A stretch of 64,000 nt of DNA from Lentzea pudingi (lineage in GTDB: Bacteria; Actinomycetota; Actinomycetes; Mycobacteriales; Pseudonocardiaceae), in NCBI RefSeq assembly GCF_014646255.1, contig NZ_BMNC01000006.1, forward strand, positions 391,502 to 455,501, given 5' to 3'. Below, one piece after another: positions 34,863-43,672 of this stretch (positions are counted from its first letter, which is position 1; every line of letters begins with the position of its first letter). Made by a program: the position numbers and the translations under genes. Under the pieces are notes generated by a model. The model had not been told where the DNA came from. It worked only from the letters and a program-made list of their open reading frames with translations, and made no database searches.

Positions 34863-36077
34863 ATGAGCATTGACGCAGAGCGCCTGAAGCTGCCACTGGC
34901 CAGGCCGAACGTCCTCGATCTCGCTCCGCTCTACGAGGTGCTGCGACGAGAGGCTCCGATCGCGCCCGTGACGACGCCCGCGGGTGACCCCGCCTGGCTC
35001 GTGACGCGGTACGAGGAGGTCCGCCTCCTGCTGGGCGACAAGCGCTTCGGCCGCTCCCACCCGGAACCGGACAAGGCCTCCCGCATCTCGACCTCCGCCG
35101 TCCAGGACGGCCCGACCGGCGAGTACGCGACCGAGGAGGCCGACCACACGCGGATGCGCCGCCTGCTCACGCCGGCGTTCTCGGCCAAGCGCATGCGGTT
35201 GCTGGGCGAGAACATGGAGCGGCTCGTCGACGCCTGCCTCGACCAGCTGATCGCCGAGCACGAGCAGACCGGCGTGGTCGACCTGCACCGCGGGCTCGCG
35301 TTCCCGTTGCCCGTCGCGATGATCTGCGGGCTGCTCGGCGTGCCGGAGGAGGACAACGAGCTGTTCGCGTCGCTGTCCGAGCGCATGGCGAGCACCGAGA
35401 TCGGCGAGGAGGCGCACGCGGCCCGCGAGGAGTTCTTCCGCTACATGGTCGGACTCGTCGAGGGCAAGCGCGGGCAGCTCGGCGAGGACGTCATCTCCGA
35501 CCTCGTGCGCGCGCAGGCCGAAGACCCGTCGTTCGACTACGTGCAGATGGTCCGGCTGTGCGTCGGCCTGCTGTTCGCGGGCCACGAGACCACGGTCAAC
35601 CGCATCGGCCTCGGCGTGCTGTTCCTGCTCACGGAGCGGTCGCGCTGGGACGCCCTCGTCGCCGACCCCGACGGCCGCGTCGACGCGGTGGTCGAGGAGG
35701 TCATGCGCCTCGGCGCCCCCGGCGACCTGGGCCTGCTGCGGTACGCGAAGGAGGACGTCGACCTCGCGGGCGTGACGATCCACGCCGGTGACGCGCTGGT
35801 CCTGTCGATCAACGCGGCCAACCGCGACGTGACCGTCTACTCCCACGCCGAGGAGTTCGACCCGGACCGTCCGGAAAGGACACACCTCGGGTTCGGCCAC
35901 GGCGCGCACTTCTGCATCGGCGCGTCCCTGGCCCGCACGGAGCTGCGCGTGGTGTTCGCCGCGCTGGCCAAGCGCCTGCCGCAGATGCGGCTGGCGAAGG
36001 AACTCGACCAGCTCCAGGTCCGCGCGACGCTCACCGGCGGCGTGGCCGAGCTGCCCGTCACCTGGAGGTCGGCGTGA
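34863..36077 (+). CDS. Cytochrome P450 with adjacent ferredoxin
   Basis: A soluble P450 of 404 residues. The I-helix LFAGHETTVN, the K-helix EEVMR and the heme loop FGHGAHFCIG (Cys351) are intact. It probably hydroxylates a small hydrophobic substrate using electrons from the ferredoxin encoded next (GTGA overlap). The sequence style resembles CYP105/107-type enzymes, but I cannot assign a family number. Confidence 0.93.
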   Translation: MSIDAERLKLPLARPNVLDLAPLYEVLRREAPIAPVTTPAGDPAWLVTRYEEVRLLLGDKRFGRSHPEPDKASRISTSAVQDGPTGEYATEEADHTRMRRLLTPAFSAKRMRLLGENMERLVDACLDQLIAEHEQTGVVDLHRGLAFPLPVAMICGLLGVPEEDNELFASLSERMASTEIGEEAHAAREEFFRYMVGLVEGKRGQLGEDVISDLVRAQAEDPSFDYVQMVRLCVGLLFAGHETTVNRIGLGVLFLLTERSRWDALVADPDGRVDAVVEEVMRLGAPGDLGLLRYAKEDVDLAGVTIHAGDALVLSINAANRDVTVYSHAEEFDPDRPERTHLGFGHGAHFCIGASLARTELRVVFAALAKRLPQMRLAKELDQLQVRATLTGGVAELPVTWRSA

Positions 36078-36268
36078 ACATCGTGGTGGACCAGGGGAAG
36101 TGCGTCGGGGCCGGGCAGTGCGTGCTGGCCGCGGACGACGTGTTCGACCAGCGTGACGACGACGGTCTCGTGGACCTGCTGGACGCGAGCCCGCCCGCGG
36201 AGCGCCTGGCCGACGTCCGGCACGCGGCGGCGGTGTGCCCGGCGTCGGCCATCGAGGTGCGGGTCTAG
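36074..36268 (+). CDS. 3Fe-4S ferredoxin
   Basis: A 64-residue ferredoxin with ligands C10, C16 (C-x5-C) and C55 (CPASAI), the three-cysteine arrangement of actinomycete 3Fe-4S ferredoxins that serve P450s. The GTG start overlaps the P450 stop. No ferredoxin reductase is nearby. The stop overlaps the convergent cupin gene by 4 nt. Confidence 0.93.
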   Translation: MNIVVDQGKCVGAGQCVLAADDVFDQRDDDGLVDLLDASPPAERLADVRHAAAVCPASAIEVRV

Positions 36269-36738
36269 TCCTCCACGAAGTACGAGTCGTGCTTGTCCAG
36301 GAACGCGGCGCGATCCTCCGCCGCGACCTGGCCGAGCCGCTCGAAGTACTCCTCGCGCGGCGCACCGGGCGTGAACAGCAGCAACATCTCGGCCGGTGCG
36401 TCGGCGTCGTTGCGGAAGGCGTGCAACCCGCCCTGCGGCACGTGCAGGAAGTCCCCCGCCCCCGCCTCGATCCACTTGTCGCCGTTGTACAGGCGCACGG
36501 TGCCGTTGAGGATGAAGAACGACTCGGAGATCGTGCGGTGGAAGTGCGTCCTGGGCCCGCCCGCCCTGGGCTTCATCATGACCCGGTACAGGCCGAACTC
36601 GCCGCGCGTGGTCTCGGTGGTCGCGAGGTAGTGGATGCCGTCGCCCTCACGGCCGGTGTCCGGTGGGCTGTCCGCCGGACGGTAGTGCGCGTTGACCTCG
36701 CCGGTCGATCCGAAGTAGACCTTCTCCGGGTAGGACAT
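36265..36738 (-). CDS. Cupin-domain protein
   Basis: A single-domain cupin of 157 residues. The first metal motif is RTHFHRTISESFFILNG and the second PQGGLHAFRNDA. It is probably a metal-binding small enzyme or sensor; the substrate is unknown. GAGGAG lies upstream of the ATG at 36738. An imperfect inverted repeat precedes it. Confidence 0.82.
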   Translation of the reverse strand: MSYPEKVYFGSTGEVNAHYRPADSPPDTGREGDGIHYLATTETTRGEFGLYRVMMKPRAGGPRTHFHRTISESFFILNGTVRLYNGDKWIEAGAGDFLHVPQGGLHAFRNDADAPAEMLLLFTPGAPREEYFERLGQVAAEDRAAFLDKHDSYFVED

Positions 36739-36752
36739 GTGTTCGTCTCCTC

Positions 36753-36781
36753 GTCTTGGTGGTTTCCTCACCATCTAAGAC
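36753..36781. promoter_or_regulatory. Imperfect inverted repeat upstream of the cupin gene
   Basis: GTCTTGGTGGT (36753-36763) and ACCATCTAAGAC (36770-36781) form an imperfect inverted repeat in the 69-nt gap before the cupin gene. It may be an operator for an unlinked regulator, and it partly overlaps the ribosome binding site region. Confidence 0.3.
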
Positions 36782-36807
36782 AAGACTGCCCGACGCTTTG
36801 TGACCGC

Positions 36808-38412
36808 TCAGTTCTTCATGAGCGGCTCGGTCAGCTTGGCGCCGTCGGCCTTGCCCACGAAGCAGTGGATGAGGCGGTCCGAGCTGCGGTACCCGTTCTC
36901 CGTCTTGACCTTCCACGCTTGGGCGGTCGGGATGATCACCCAGTACCGCAACGTTTTCTCCTTGTCCTGCCCGTTCACCTTGGCGGACAGGAACGTGCGC
37001 GTGCACTCCGTGCCACCGACCTTGGTGAGCTGCTCGGCGCCGGGATACGGCACGTCCTTCTCGGTCTCGGTGTCGGCGAGGACGGTGTCGAGCAGTTCGA
37101 CGTCGTGCTCGGCGTAGCAGCCGACGCGGTCCTTGCTCTGGATCTTCGGGGCGTCCTTCGCGGGCAGCCAGGTGAGGCAGGAGTTCCGGAACGCCATGGA
37201 CAGCGTGTCGTCCTTCAGGTCGCCGTCCGGGCCGATGGTGAGGACCGGTTGCATGGCGGCGGTGCTCGCGGGGCCGTCCGGCACGCCCAGGCCCCAGCTG
37301 GTGAACATCGGCTTGAACACCGTGAGGTACAGCAGGACCAGCGCGCCCACAAGGAACAGCGGGACCAGTGTCGCGGAGAGGATCAGGCCCACCGAGCGCT
37401 TGCGGGCAGGCGGGACGGCGACGGCCGGGGCCGGGCCGAACTGGCCGATGGAGATCGGGCCGGACGTGGGTGCGAACGGTCCGCTGGGCAGTGTCACCGT
37501 CGGAGTGCCGTCCACCACGGGACCGGTGACGACCTGTGGCCTGGCCGGGTAGACCTCTGCGGTGGCCAGAGCGTGCTCGATCAGCCTGTGCGCCTGGGAA
37601 ACCCCGAGGCGGCGGGCGGGATCGGGGTCCATCAGGCCGGTGATCAGCTCGCCGAGCGGGCCGGCCACGCGGGGCACCGGGCGTTCGTTCATCACCGCGA
37701 GGATCGTCGCCGAGGTGGTCGGGCGGTCGAACGCGCCGTGGCCCTCCACCGCGAAGAACAGCGTGGCCCCCAACGCCCACAGGTCCCAGCCCGGTGAGGC
37801 GTCGCCGCCCGCGAGGCGTTCCGGGGACATGTAGGCGGGTGAGCCGATCAACGTGCCGGTGGCGGTCAGGCGCGGGTCGTCGAGCGACTGGGCGATGCCG
37901 AAGTCGGTGAGCTTCGCGGTGCCCCTGCCGGGCACCATCACGTTGCCGGGCTTGACATCGCGGTGCACGACGCCGGACGAGTGCGCCGCCTCCAGTGCGC
38001 CGAGCAGTTGCCGGGCCAGCGTGGCGGCCTCGCGCGTGCCGAGCGGTCCGTCGAGGTCGACCGACTCCTCCAGCGTCGGGGCGTTGATCAGTTCCATCAC
38101 GATGAACGTCTGGTCGTCCTCGGAGACGAGGTCGTAGACGGTGACGACGGCGGGGTCCTGGAGCTGGCTCGCGGTGCGGGCCTCGCGCAGCACCCTTTCC
38201 CGGTACACGGCGCGTTCCGCGGCCGGCACTCCCGCGGGCAGCAGCAGTTCCTTGACGGCGACGTCGCGGCCGAGGACGGTGTCCTCACCCAGCCACACGG
38301 CCCCCATGCCGCCGCGCCCCAGCTCGCGGACCAGCCGGTAGCGTCTGTTGCCCACCTCGCGCATGCGCGGCAGTCTGTCACCCGGTCCGGTGACGTACAC
38401 GGGCAGCGTCAT
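36808..38412 (-). CDS. Transmembrane Ser/Thr protein kinase (PASTA-less)
   Basis: An N-terminal Hanks-type kinase domain spans about residues 24-270, with GRGGMGAVW, VAVKEL, HRDVKPGN, DFG and SPAYMSPERL. A proline-rich juxtamembrane segment leads to one TM helix (about 335-358) and an extracellular domain of about 170 residues with several Cys and no PASTA repeats. It should sense an outside signal. Starts at 38436 (GTG) and 38364 (ATG) are possible. It is divergent from the tannase gene, with starts only about 46 nt apart. Confidence 0.93.
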   Translation of the reverse strand: MTLPVYVTGPGDRLPRMREVGNRRYRLVRELGRGGMGAVWLGEDTVLGRDVAVKELLLPAGVPAAERAVYRERVLREARTASQLQDPAVVTVYDLVSEDDQTFIVMELINAPTLEESVDLDGPLGTREAATLARQLLGALEAAHSSGVVHRDVKPGNVMVPGRGTAKLTDFGIAQSLDDPRLTATGTLIGSPAYMSPERLAGGDASPGWDLWALGATLFFAVEGHGAFDRPTTSATILAVMNERPVPRVAGPLGELITGLMDPDPARRLGVSQAHRLIEHALATAEVYPARPQVVTGPVVDGTPTVTLPSGPFAPTSGPISIGQFGPAPAVAVPPARKRSVGLILSATLVPLFLVGALVLLYLTVFKPMFTSWGLGVPDGPASTAAMQPVLTIGPDGDLKDDTLSMAFRNSCLTWLPAKDAPKIQSKDRVGCYAEHDVELLDTVLADTETEKDVPYPGAEQLTKVGGTECTRTFLSAKVNGQDKEKTLRYWVIIPTAQAWKVKTENGYRSSDRLIHCFVGKADGAKLTEPLMKN

Positions 38413-38457
38413 CTGACGGGCGCGACCGTCCGACACCCCCGCCTAACGTCGCGCGGC

Positions 38458-39930
38458 GTGAGACGACTGACGAAGCTGTTGGCCACAACCCTGCTCCTGA
38501 CCGGACTGGCGCCACTCGCGCCGGCGTCGGCGAGCACCCCGAACTGCGCCGCGGTCGCGGTCACCGCACCGGCCGGCGCGAAGATCGAGTCCGTGGACGC
38601 CGTGAGCCGCGACGCGCACTGCGAAATCACCGTGACGCTCACGCACACCGACGACCACGTGAAGGTCGTCGTCGGCCTGCCGCAGAACTGGACCGGCCGG
38701 CTGCAGGGCGTCGGCGGCAGCGCGTACGCCGCCGGGGACACCGGAGCGCCGTTCGCCCAGGCACTGCGGGACGGCTACGCGGCCGTGACGACCGACGCGG
38801 GGGTGCTGGACGGCCTGAACACGAGCTGGGCCGTCAAGAACGGCGAGGTCGACCAGACCCTGCTGACGAACTTCGCGAGCAGTTCGGTGCACGAGGCGGC
38901 GGGCATCGCGAAGCAGGTGGTGCGCAAGCACTACCAGCGTTCGGTCACGTACTCCTACTGGAACGGCTGCTCCACCGGCGGCCGCCAGGGATACCTGGAG
39001 GCACAGAAGTTCCCCGACGACTACGACGGCATCCTCGCCAACGCGCCCGCCGTGAACTGGTCCCAGTTCGCCGTCGCGACGCTGTGGCCGCAGACCGTGC
39101 AGAGCAATGACGGCCATGTCGTCAGCAACTGCGTGCTGGACGCGTTCCGCAAGGCGGCCGTGGAAGCCTGCGACGCCAACGACGGTGTCACCAACGGCAT
39201 CGTCGACCGCCCGGACCGCTGCAGCTACGACCCTCGTCAGCTCGTCGGCAGGAAGATCCTGTGCGAGGGCAACGAGATCGTCGTGACGAAGGCCGACGCC
39301 GACGTCATGCGCAAGATCTGGGACGGCCCGACCGACGAACGCGGCCGCACCCTCTGGCCCGGTCTGCCGAAGGGCGCCGACCCGGTGTGGCTCGCGGGCA
39401 CGCTGCCCGGCGCGTCCGGTCCCGGTTTCCCGGTGGCCGCGCTCTGGGTGCAGAACTTCCTGTTGAAGCAGCCCGGTTTCGACACCTCGAAGCTCACCTA
39501 CGCGCAGTTCCGCGACCTGTTCCGGCAGTCGGTGCGCGAGTACGACGGCGTCATCGGCACCTCGGAGACCAACCTGTCGGCGTTCCGGCGCTCGGGCGGC
39601 AAGCTGATCACGTTCGTCGGCACGAACGACCAGCTGATCCCGCACGGCGGCACGCTGAAGTACCGCGACGCGGTCGAGCGGCGGATGGGGTACGTGAACG
39701 ACTTCTACCGCCTGTTCACCGCTCCCGGCGTCGACCACTGCTTCGGCGGCGACGGCGCGCAGCCCACCAACGCCCTGGGCCAGCTCGTCGACTGGGTCGA
39801 ACGCGGCAAGGCACCGGCGACGCTGACCGCCGCCACCGCCGACTCGACCCGTGACCTGTGCGCGTACCCGAGGAGCTCGCGGTACGTCCACGGCGACCCG
39901 AAGGCCGCGTCCAGCTACCGCTGCGTCTAG
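38458..39930 (+). CDS. Secreted tannase/feruloyl esterase family hydrolase
   Basis: A signal peptide (about 1-22) is followed by the tannase-family alpha/beta hydrolase. The nucleophile lies in NGCSTGGRQG, flanked by the Cys pair typical of the family. The inserted lid carries a Ca-binding-like CDANDGVTNGIVDRPDRC, and the catalytic His is in PGVDHC. It would cleave esters of plant phenolics outside the cell. It is 490 residues with a GTG start and no clear Shine-Dalgarno. A strong terminator follows. Confidence 0.9.
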   Translation: MRRLTKLLATTLLLTGLAPLAPASASTPNCAAVAVTAPAGAKIESVDAVSRDAHCEITVTLTHTDDHVKVVVGLPQNWTGRLQGVGGSAYAAGDTGAPFAQALRDGYAAVTTDAGVLDGLNTSWAVKNGEVDQTLLTNFASSSVHEAAGIAKQVVRKHYQRSVTYSYWNGCSTGGRQGYLEAQKFPDDYDGILANAPAVNWSQFAVATLWPQTVQSNDGHVVSNCVLDAFRKAAVEACDANDGVTNGIVDRPDRCSYDPRQLVGRKILCEGNEIVVTKADADVMRKIWDGPTDERGRTLWPGLPKGADPVWLAGTLPGASGPGFPVAALWVQNFLLKQPGFDTSKLTYAQFRDLFRQSVREYDGVIGTSETNLSAFRRSGGKLITFVGTNDQLIPHGGTLKYRDAVERRMGYVNDFYRLFTAPGVDHCFGGDGAQPTNALGQLVDWVERGKAPATLTAATADSTRDLCAYPRSSRYVHGDPKAASSYRCV

Positions 39931-39945
39931 AAGTCCAGAAGTCTC

Positions 39946-39974
39946 GAAGGCCCGGTCTGCCCGACCGGGCCTTC
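39946..39974. terminator. Bidirectional intrinsic terminator
   Basis: A perfect 12-bp stem (GAAGGCCCGGTC and its complement) with a 5-nt loop, followed by TCTCTTC, lies between the convergent tannase and hydrolase genes. Confidence 0.82.
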
Positions 39975-39977
39975 TCT

Positions 39978-40820
39978 TCAGGAAAGCTTGTCCACCAACC
40001 ACTTCCGCGCGATCGTCCAGGCGTGCCCGTCGGGCTCGATCACCTGGAAGTGGTCGGCCCCTGGCGATTCCACGAACTCCGCCCGCGGGTGCCGCTCCGC
40101 GTACCTCCGGCTGAAGTCCGCGGGGATCACCTCGTCCGCCAGCCCGTGGACCGCCAGCACCGGCACCCCGCCGTCCGCCATCTCCACGGGTGACGTCACC
40201 GCGTACAGCTCGGGGTCCTCCACCGCCGAGGCCCCGAGCAGGAAGCGCGTCATGCCGCGCCCGACCCCGGCGGCCACGATCGGCCAGTGGTCCGGTCCGG
40301 ACGGGCCGGGCGCGCCCCGCGGCGGTTCGCCGTCCAGATCGGCCAGTTCGGTGCCGAGCTGAGCGTTGTCCGCGGCGACCAGGTCCAGCACGCCCGCCAG
40401 CGACACCACGCCGACCAGCCGCACGGAGGGGTGTGCGCCGACGACGTCCGGCGGCAGCGCGGCCCGGTGCGCGGTCCAGGTGGCGAGGTGGCCACCGGCC
40501 GAGTGGCCCACGACGGCCACGCGCGAGAGGTCGAGGGGCGCGTCGAGTTCCGCCACCAGGTCGACGGCACGGGCGACGTCGGCGAAGGTCCCGGGCCAGC
40601 CGGCACCCGGCTCACCCATGCGGCGGTACTCGACGCTCCACACCGCGCAGCCCTCCCCCACCAGGTCGGAGATGAGCGGCTGCACGGCCGTGTCGTCCCA
40701 CATCGCGGCCCACCAGCCGCCGTGGATCATCACCACGACCGGGAACGGGCCGTCCCCGACCGGCAGGTGCAGCTCACCGTGCTGGGACGGTTCGGTGCCA
40801 TAAGCGATCTTGCGAAACAT
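39978..40820 (-). CDS. Alpha/beta hydrolase
   Basis: A cytosolic esterase-type hydrolase of 280 residues. The oxyanion motif is MIHGGWW, the nucleophile Ser lies in GHSAGGH, the Asp in HGLADEVIP and the His in GADHFQV. It resembles the BD-FAE/kynurenine-formamidase-like group, but the substrate is not known. The gene follows the monooxygenase gene on the same strand with a 34-nt gap, so it may belong to the MarR-controlled unit. Confidence 0.88.
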   Translation of the reverse strand: MFRKIAYGTEPSQHGELHLPVGDGPFPVVVMIHGGWWAAMWDDTAVQPLISDLVGEGCAVWSVEYRRMGEPGAGWPGTFADVARAVDLVAELDAPLDLSRVAVVGHSAGGHLATWTAHRAALPPDVVGAHPSVRLVGVVSLAGVLDLVAADNAQLGTELADLDGEPPRGAPGPSGPDHWPIVAAGVGRGMTRFLLGASAVEDPELYAVTSPVEMADGGVPVLAVHGLADEVIPADFSRRYAERHPRAEFVESPGADHFQVIEPDGHAWTIARKWLVDKLS

Positions 40821-40854
40821 CGGGATCCTCTTTCAGGCGGGGATGTGCCGGGCC

Positions 40855-41145
40855 CTACGCGGAGAGCACGCCTTCCTCGGCGCTGACGAGCGAGTCGATC
40901 GCGTCGAAGAACGCCTTGACGCCGGGCAGGTTCGGGCCCTTCCGGCTGGACGCGGCGTAGTCCTGCGGGGAACGCCACTCGACGATGTCGAGCCATTCGC
41001 CGTCCGGCAGCCGCACGAGCCGGGCGCCGAGGAACCCCGCCCGGTCGGCCTCGAAGTCGGCGATCATGCGCGGACGGGCGGCGAGCAGCGCCTCGACGTT
41101 CTCCGGCGCCACCCGGAAGCGGGTCAGCTCCACTGAAGTAGTCAT
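40855..41145 (-). CDS. Antibiotic biosynthesis monooxygenase (ABM) family protein
   Basis: A 96-residue ferredoxin-like dimeric alpha/beta barrel of the ABM superfamily (TRFRVAPENVEALLAARPRM, WLDIVEWRSPQDY). Relatives oxidise polyketide or heme-like substrates without cofactors, or simply detoxify. TATCAT 7 nt before the ATG suggests a leaderless start, and a palindrome overlaps it. The MarR gene lies just upstream on the same strand. Confidence 0.82.
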   Translation of the reverse strand: MTTSVELTRFRVAPENVEALLAARPRMIADFEADRAGFLGARLVRLPDGEWLDIVEWRSPQDYAASSRKGPNLPGVKAFFDAIDSLVSAEEGVLSA

Positions 41146-41155
41146 GAACCCATGA

Positions 41156-41174
41156 TAGTCATGATTCGTGACTA
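41156..41174. promoter_or_regulatory. Probable MarR operator
   Basis: TAGTCA-N7-TGACTA is a perfect 6-bp inverted repeat that overlaps the probable -10 (TATCAT on the minus strand) of the ABM gene. It lies between the marR stop and the ABM start, a typical place for a MarR site. Confidence 0.6.
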
Positions 41175-41258
41175 AATACAGGGCGTCGGCCGACCGTGGC
41201 GAGGAACACGGTAATCGCGGCCCGTCAGCACGCGCCACCCGGCCGGGTGAGGGCTTGA

Positions 41259-41729
41259 TCAGTCCCGCGCGGGCCGGCCGGCCAGGCGCTGGTGCTCGGT
41301 GATGTCCACCAGCATGCGCTTGAAGCGCGCGTACTCGTCCTCGCCGACCCGTTCGGCGTGCCGGTCCTGCATCGCGGCCATGATGCGGTCAGCGGCCTGC
41401 ATCTGTGCGAGGCCGCGGCCGGTGGGGCGGACGAGCTTCGCCCGGCGGTCACTCGGGTCGGGCTGGCGCTCGACGTAGCCGAGCGCCTCCAGCTCGTCGA
41501 TCAGCGTTCCGATGATCTGCTTGTGCTGCCCGGAGAGCTGCGCGAGGTCCGTCGCGCGCACGCCTTCCGGGTCCAGGTACGCGAGCACCGCGCCGTGGCG
41601 GTGCTTCAGGTCGCCGAACCCCAGCCGGGCGAGGGTCTCGAAGAGCTCGCGCTGCACCGCGAACAGCAGCCGGCCCGAGAGGACTCCCAGGTCGGGGTTC
41701 GAGGCGTTGCGTTCCGCGCGGGTGACCAT
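41259..41729 (-). CDS. MarR-family transcriptional regulator
   Basis: A winged-HTH repressor (156 residues), with LAQLSGQHKQIIGTLIDELE as recognition region and the wing YVERQPDPSDRRAKLV. It probably represses the downstream ABM and hydrolase genes in response to a phenolic or drug-like ligand. TAGGGT 7 nt upstream of the ATG suggests a leaderless start. Confidence 0.9.
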   Translation of the reverse strand: MVTRAERNASNPDLGVLSGRLLFAVQRELFETLARLGFGDLKHRHGAVLAYLDPEGVRATDLAQLSGQHKQIIGTLIDELEALGYVERQPDPSDRRAKLVRPTGRGLAQMQAADRIMAAMQDRHAERVGEDEYARFKRMLVDITEHQRLAGRPARD

Positions 41730-41763
41730 CGGGCCACCCTAGCCGCGGTGCGCGTGGTACCGG

Positions 41764-42318
41764 TCAGACGCGTTGCAGCGCCTTGGGGTACAGCCAGCTG
41801 CCGGGGGTGTCCTCGGCCGGGTTCGTGTAGTAGTCGCGGACGGCCTCCACGTACTCCCGCACGCTGATCGCGCCGTCGCCGTCGGTGTCGAGGTGCGAGA
41901 ACGCCCTGCCGCAGTCCGCCGGGGACAGGCCGCGCGCCGTCAGCAGGACCTGGAACTCGCCGGCGTCGACCCGCCCGTCGCCGTTCGTGTCCATGAGGTC
42001 GAGCAGGGACTGGACGACCTCGAGGAAGTCCATGTTGATCGGGCCGCCCTCGACGAACGCCTCGATCATGGCGTCGCGGTACTCCACCGGGCCGATCTTG
42101 CCGTCGCGGTCGGTGTCGCAGTGGTCGGCCAGCATCTCCCAGAAGCGGTCGTAGGCCTCCACGAGCTCGCGGCCTCGTTCCGAGGACGCCGGCTCGCCGA
42201 ACGCCTGCAGCAGCCGGTTGGCCAGCGCGTAGACGTCCGCGAGTTCGATGACGCCGTTGCCGTTGACGTCATAGTGGGCGAAGGTCGAGTCGATCCTGTG
42301 CTGCAGCACCTGCTTCAT
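41764..42318 (-). CDS. Four-EF-hand calcium-binding protein (calerythrin-like)
   Basis: A 184-residue cytosolic protein with four EF-hand loops: DVNGNGVIELAD, DTDRDGKIGPVE, DTNGDGRVDAGE and DTDGDGAISVRE. All have the acidic residues needed to bind calcium, though loop 1 lacks the usual acidic residue at position 12. The spacing resembles calerythrin and sarcoplasmic-type proteins of actinomycetes. It is probably a calcium buffer or sensor. ATG at 42318 is chosen; the frame is open upstream. Confidence 0.92.
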   Translation of the reverse strand: MKQVLQHRIDSTFAHYDVNGNGVIELADVYALANRLLQAFGEPASSERGRELVEAYDRFWEMLADHCDTDRDGKIGPVEYRDAMIEAFVEGGPINMDFLEVVQSLLDLMDTNGDGRVDAGEFQVLLTARGLSPADCGRAFSHLDTDGDGAISVREYVEAVRDYYTNPAEDTPGSWLYPKALQRV

Positions 42319-42443
42319 GACCACCGACCATGGTGAGGCCGTCCCGCGCGCGCAACGCGCGTCCCCCTGACGAGTGGTGATCTTCAGCCTCACGGTGTCA
42401 GGACCCACGTCCGCGGCCCTTGCTCGCCGACACCCCGCGTAGG

Positions 42444-42459
42444 CGGTATAGTTATACCG
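42444..42459. promoter_or_regulatory. Perfect palindrome over the map promoter
   Basis: CGGTATAGTTATACCG has perfect 7-bp arms with a 2-nt centre. It contains TATAGT, a good -10 hexamer, 24 nt before the GGAGG of the methionine aminopeptidase gene. It is probably an operator, perhaps for a GntR-type protein; no regulator next to it is an obvious match. Confidence 0.55.
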
Positions 42460-42482
42460 GAACCCGTTCATGGAGGAACACG

Positions 42483-43274
42483 TTGATCGAGCTCAAGTCC
42501 CCTACCGAGATCGAACGCATGCACGTCACCGGCCAGTTCATCGCGGAGGTGCTCGACGAGCTCTCCGCGAAGGCCGCGGTGGGCGTGAACCTGCTCGACC
42601 TCGAACACCACGCCCGTCACATGATCGAGGAGCGTGGCGCGGTGTCCTGCTACTGGGACTACTCGCCGTCGTTCGGGCGCGGCCCGTTCCGCAACGTGAC
42701 TTGCCTGGCCGTCAACGACGCGGTGCTGCACGGCCTGCCCAAGAGCTACGTGCTGCAGGACGGCGACGTGCTCACCATGGACATCGCCGTCCTGATCGAC
42801 GGCTGGGCGGCCGACTCGGCCATGACCGTCATCGTCGGCACGCCCCGCGAGGAGGACCAGCGCCTGGTCCGCGCCACCGAGGTGGCGCTGGCGGCCGCGA
42901 TCGACGTCGCACAGGTGGGCAACAGGCTGGGCGACATCTCCGCGGCGATCGGCGAGGTCTGCCGCGAGTTCCGCTACAAGACCAACCTGGAGTTCGGCGG
43001 CCACGGCATCGGCCGGACCATGCACGAGGCCCCGCACGTGGCGAACAACGGCAAGCGCGGGCAGGGCATGAAGCTCAAGCCCGGCCTGACGATCGCGATC
43101 GAGCCGTGGCTCGCCGCCACGACCGACCGGATCATCTACGACGAGGACGGCTGGACGCTGCGTTCGGCCGACGGCTCGCGCACGGCGCATTCGGAGCACA
43201 CCGTCGCGATCACCGAGGACGGGCCGCTGGTGCTGACCCGCCGCAAGAGCGAACTGCAGGCGCGGACGCCCTAG
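42483..43274 (+). CDS. map: Type I methionine aminopeptidase
   Basis: This enzyme removes the N-terminal Met from new proteins. Metal ligands are D100, D111, H174, E207 and E238, with substrate histidines H83 and H181. Length 263 is normal. The start is TTG at 42483 with GGAGG correctly spaced; the frame is open upstream but without homology. Actinomycetes carry more than one map; this one, under a palindromic operator, may be a conditional copy. Confidence 0.94.
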   Translation: MIELKSPTEIERMHVTGQFIAEVLDELSAKAAVGVNLLDLEHHARHMIEERGAVSCYWDYSPSFGRGPFRNVTCLAVNDAVLHGLPKSYVLQDGDVLTMDIAVLIDGWAADSAMTVIVGTPREEDQRLVRATEVALAAAIDVAQVGNRLGDISAAIGEVCREFRYKTNLEFGGHGIGRTMHEAPHVANNGKRGQGMKLKPGLTIAIEPWLAATTDRIIYDEDGWTLRSADGSRTAHSEHTVAITEDGPLVLTRRKSELQARTP

Positions 43275-43372
43275 GTCCTGGTCCTGAGGCCAGTAGCGAA
43301 CTCGCGCACCAACGGGTAACCATGCAGTGGGCTGGAGGAGAGGGACCAAGCACCCACTACACGGGAGTCCGG

Positions 43373-43672
43373 ATGACCTCAGGGGGCAAGACCGAGATCG
43401 CCATCGACCTGGACGATCTCCGTCTGCTGGTCGGTTTGTCCTACCGCGAGCTGGCGCGCCGCACGGGGTGTGCCCGCAGCACGTTGCACGACGCGTTGAC
43501 CGGCCGCCGGTTTCCCCGGCTGGACACGGTGCTCGCGATCGCGCGGGCGTGCGGCGGGGACACGACGCGCTGGCGGTTGCGCTGGGTCGCGGCGTGCAAG
43601 CGCTCACGTTCCCCGCACCGCACCGACGACGTCGCCGCAGTCGACCAGTCCGAGCTGACGGGAGTCCTGTGA
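43373..43672 (+). CDS. Small HTH (XRE-like) DNA-binding protein
   Basis: A 99-residue protein consisting of one helix-turn-helix domain (SYRELARRTGCARSTLHDAL) and a basic tail. ATG at 43373 has GGGAG upstream. Its last 69 nt overlap the convergent S26 peptidase gene. It may regulate the neighbouring peptide-export operon, but only position suggests this. Confidence 0.72.
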   Translation: MTSGGKTEIAIDLDDLRLLVGLSYRELARRTGCARSTLHDALTGRRFPRLDTVLAIARACGGDTTRWRLRWVAACKRSRSPHRTDDVAAVDQSELTGVL

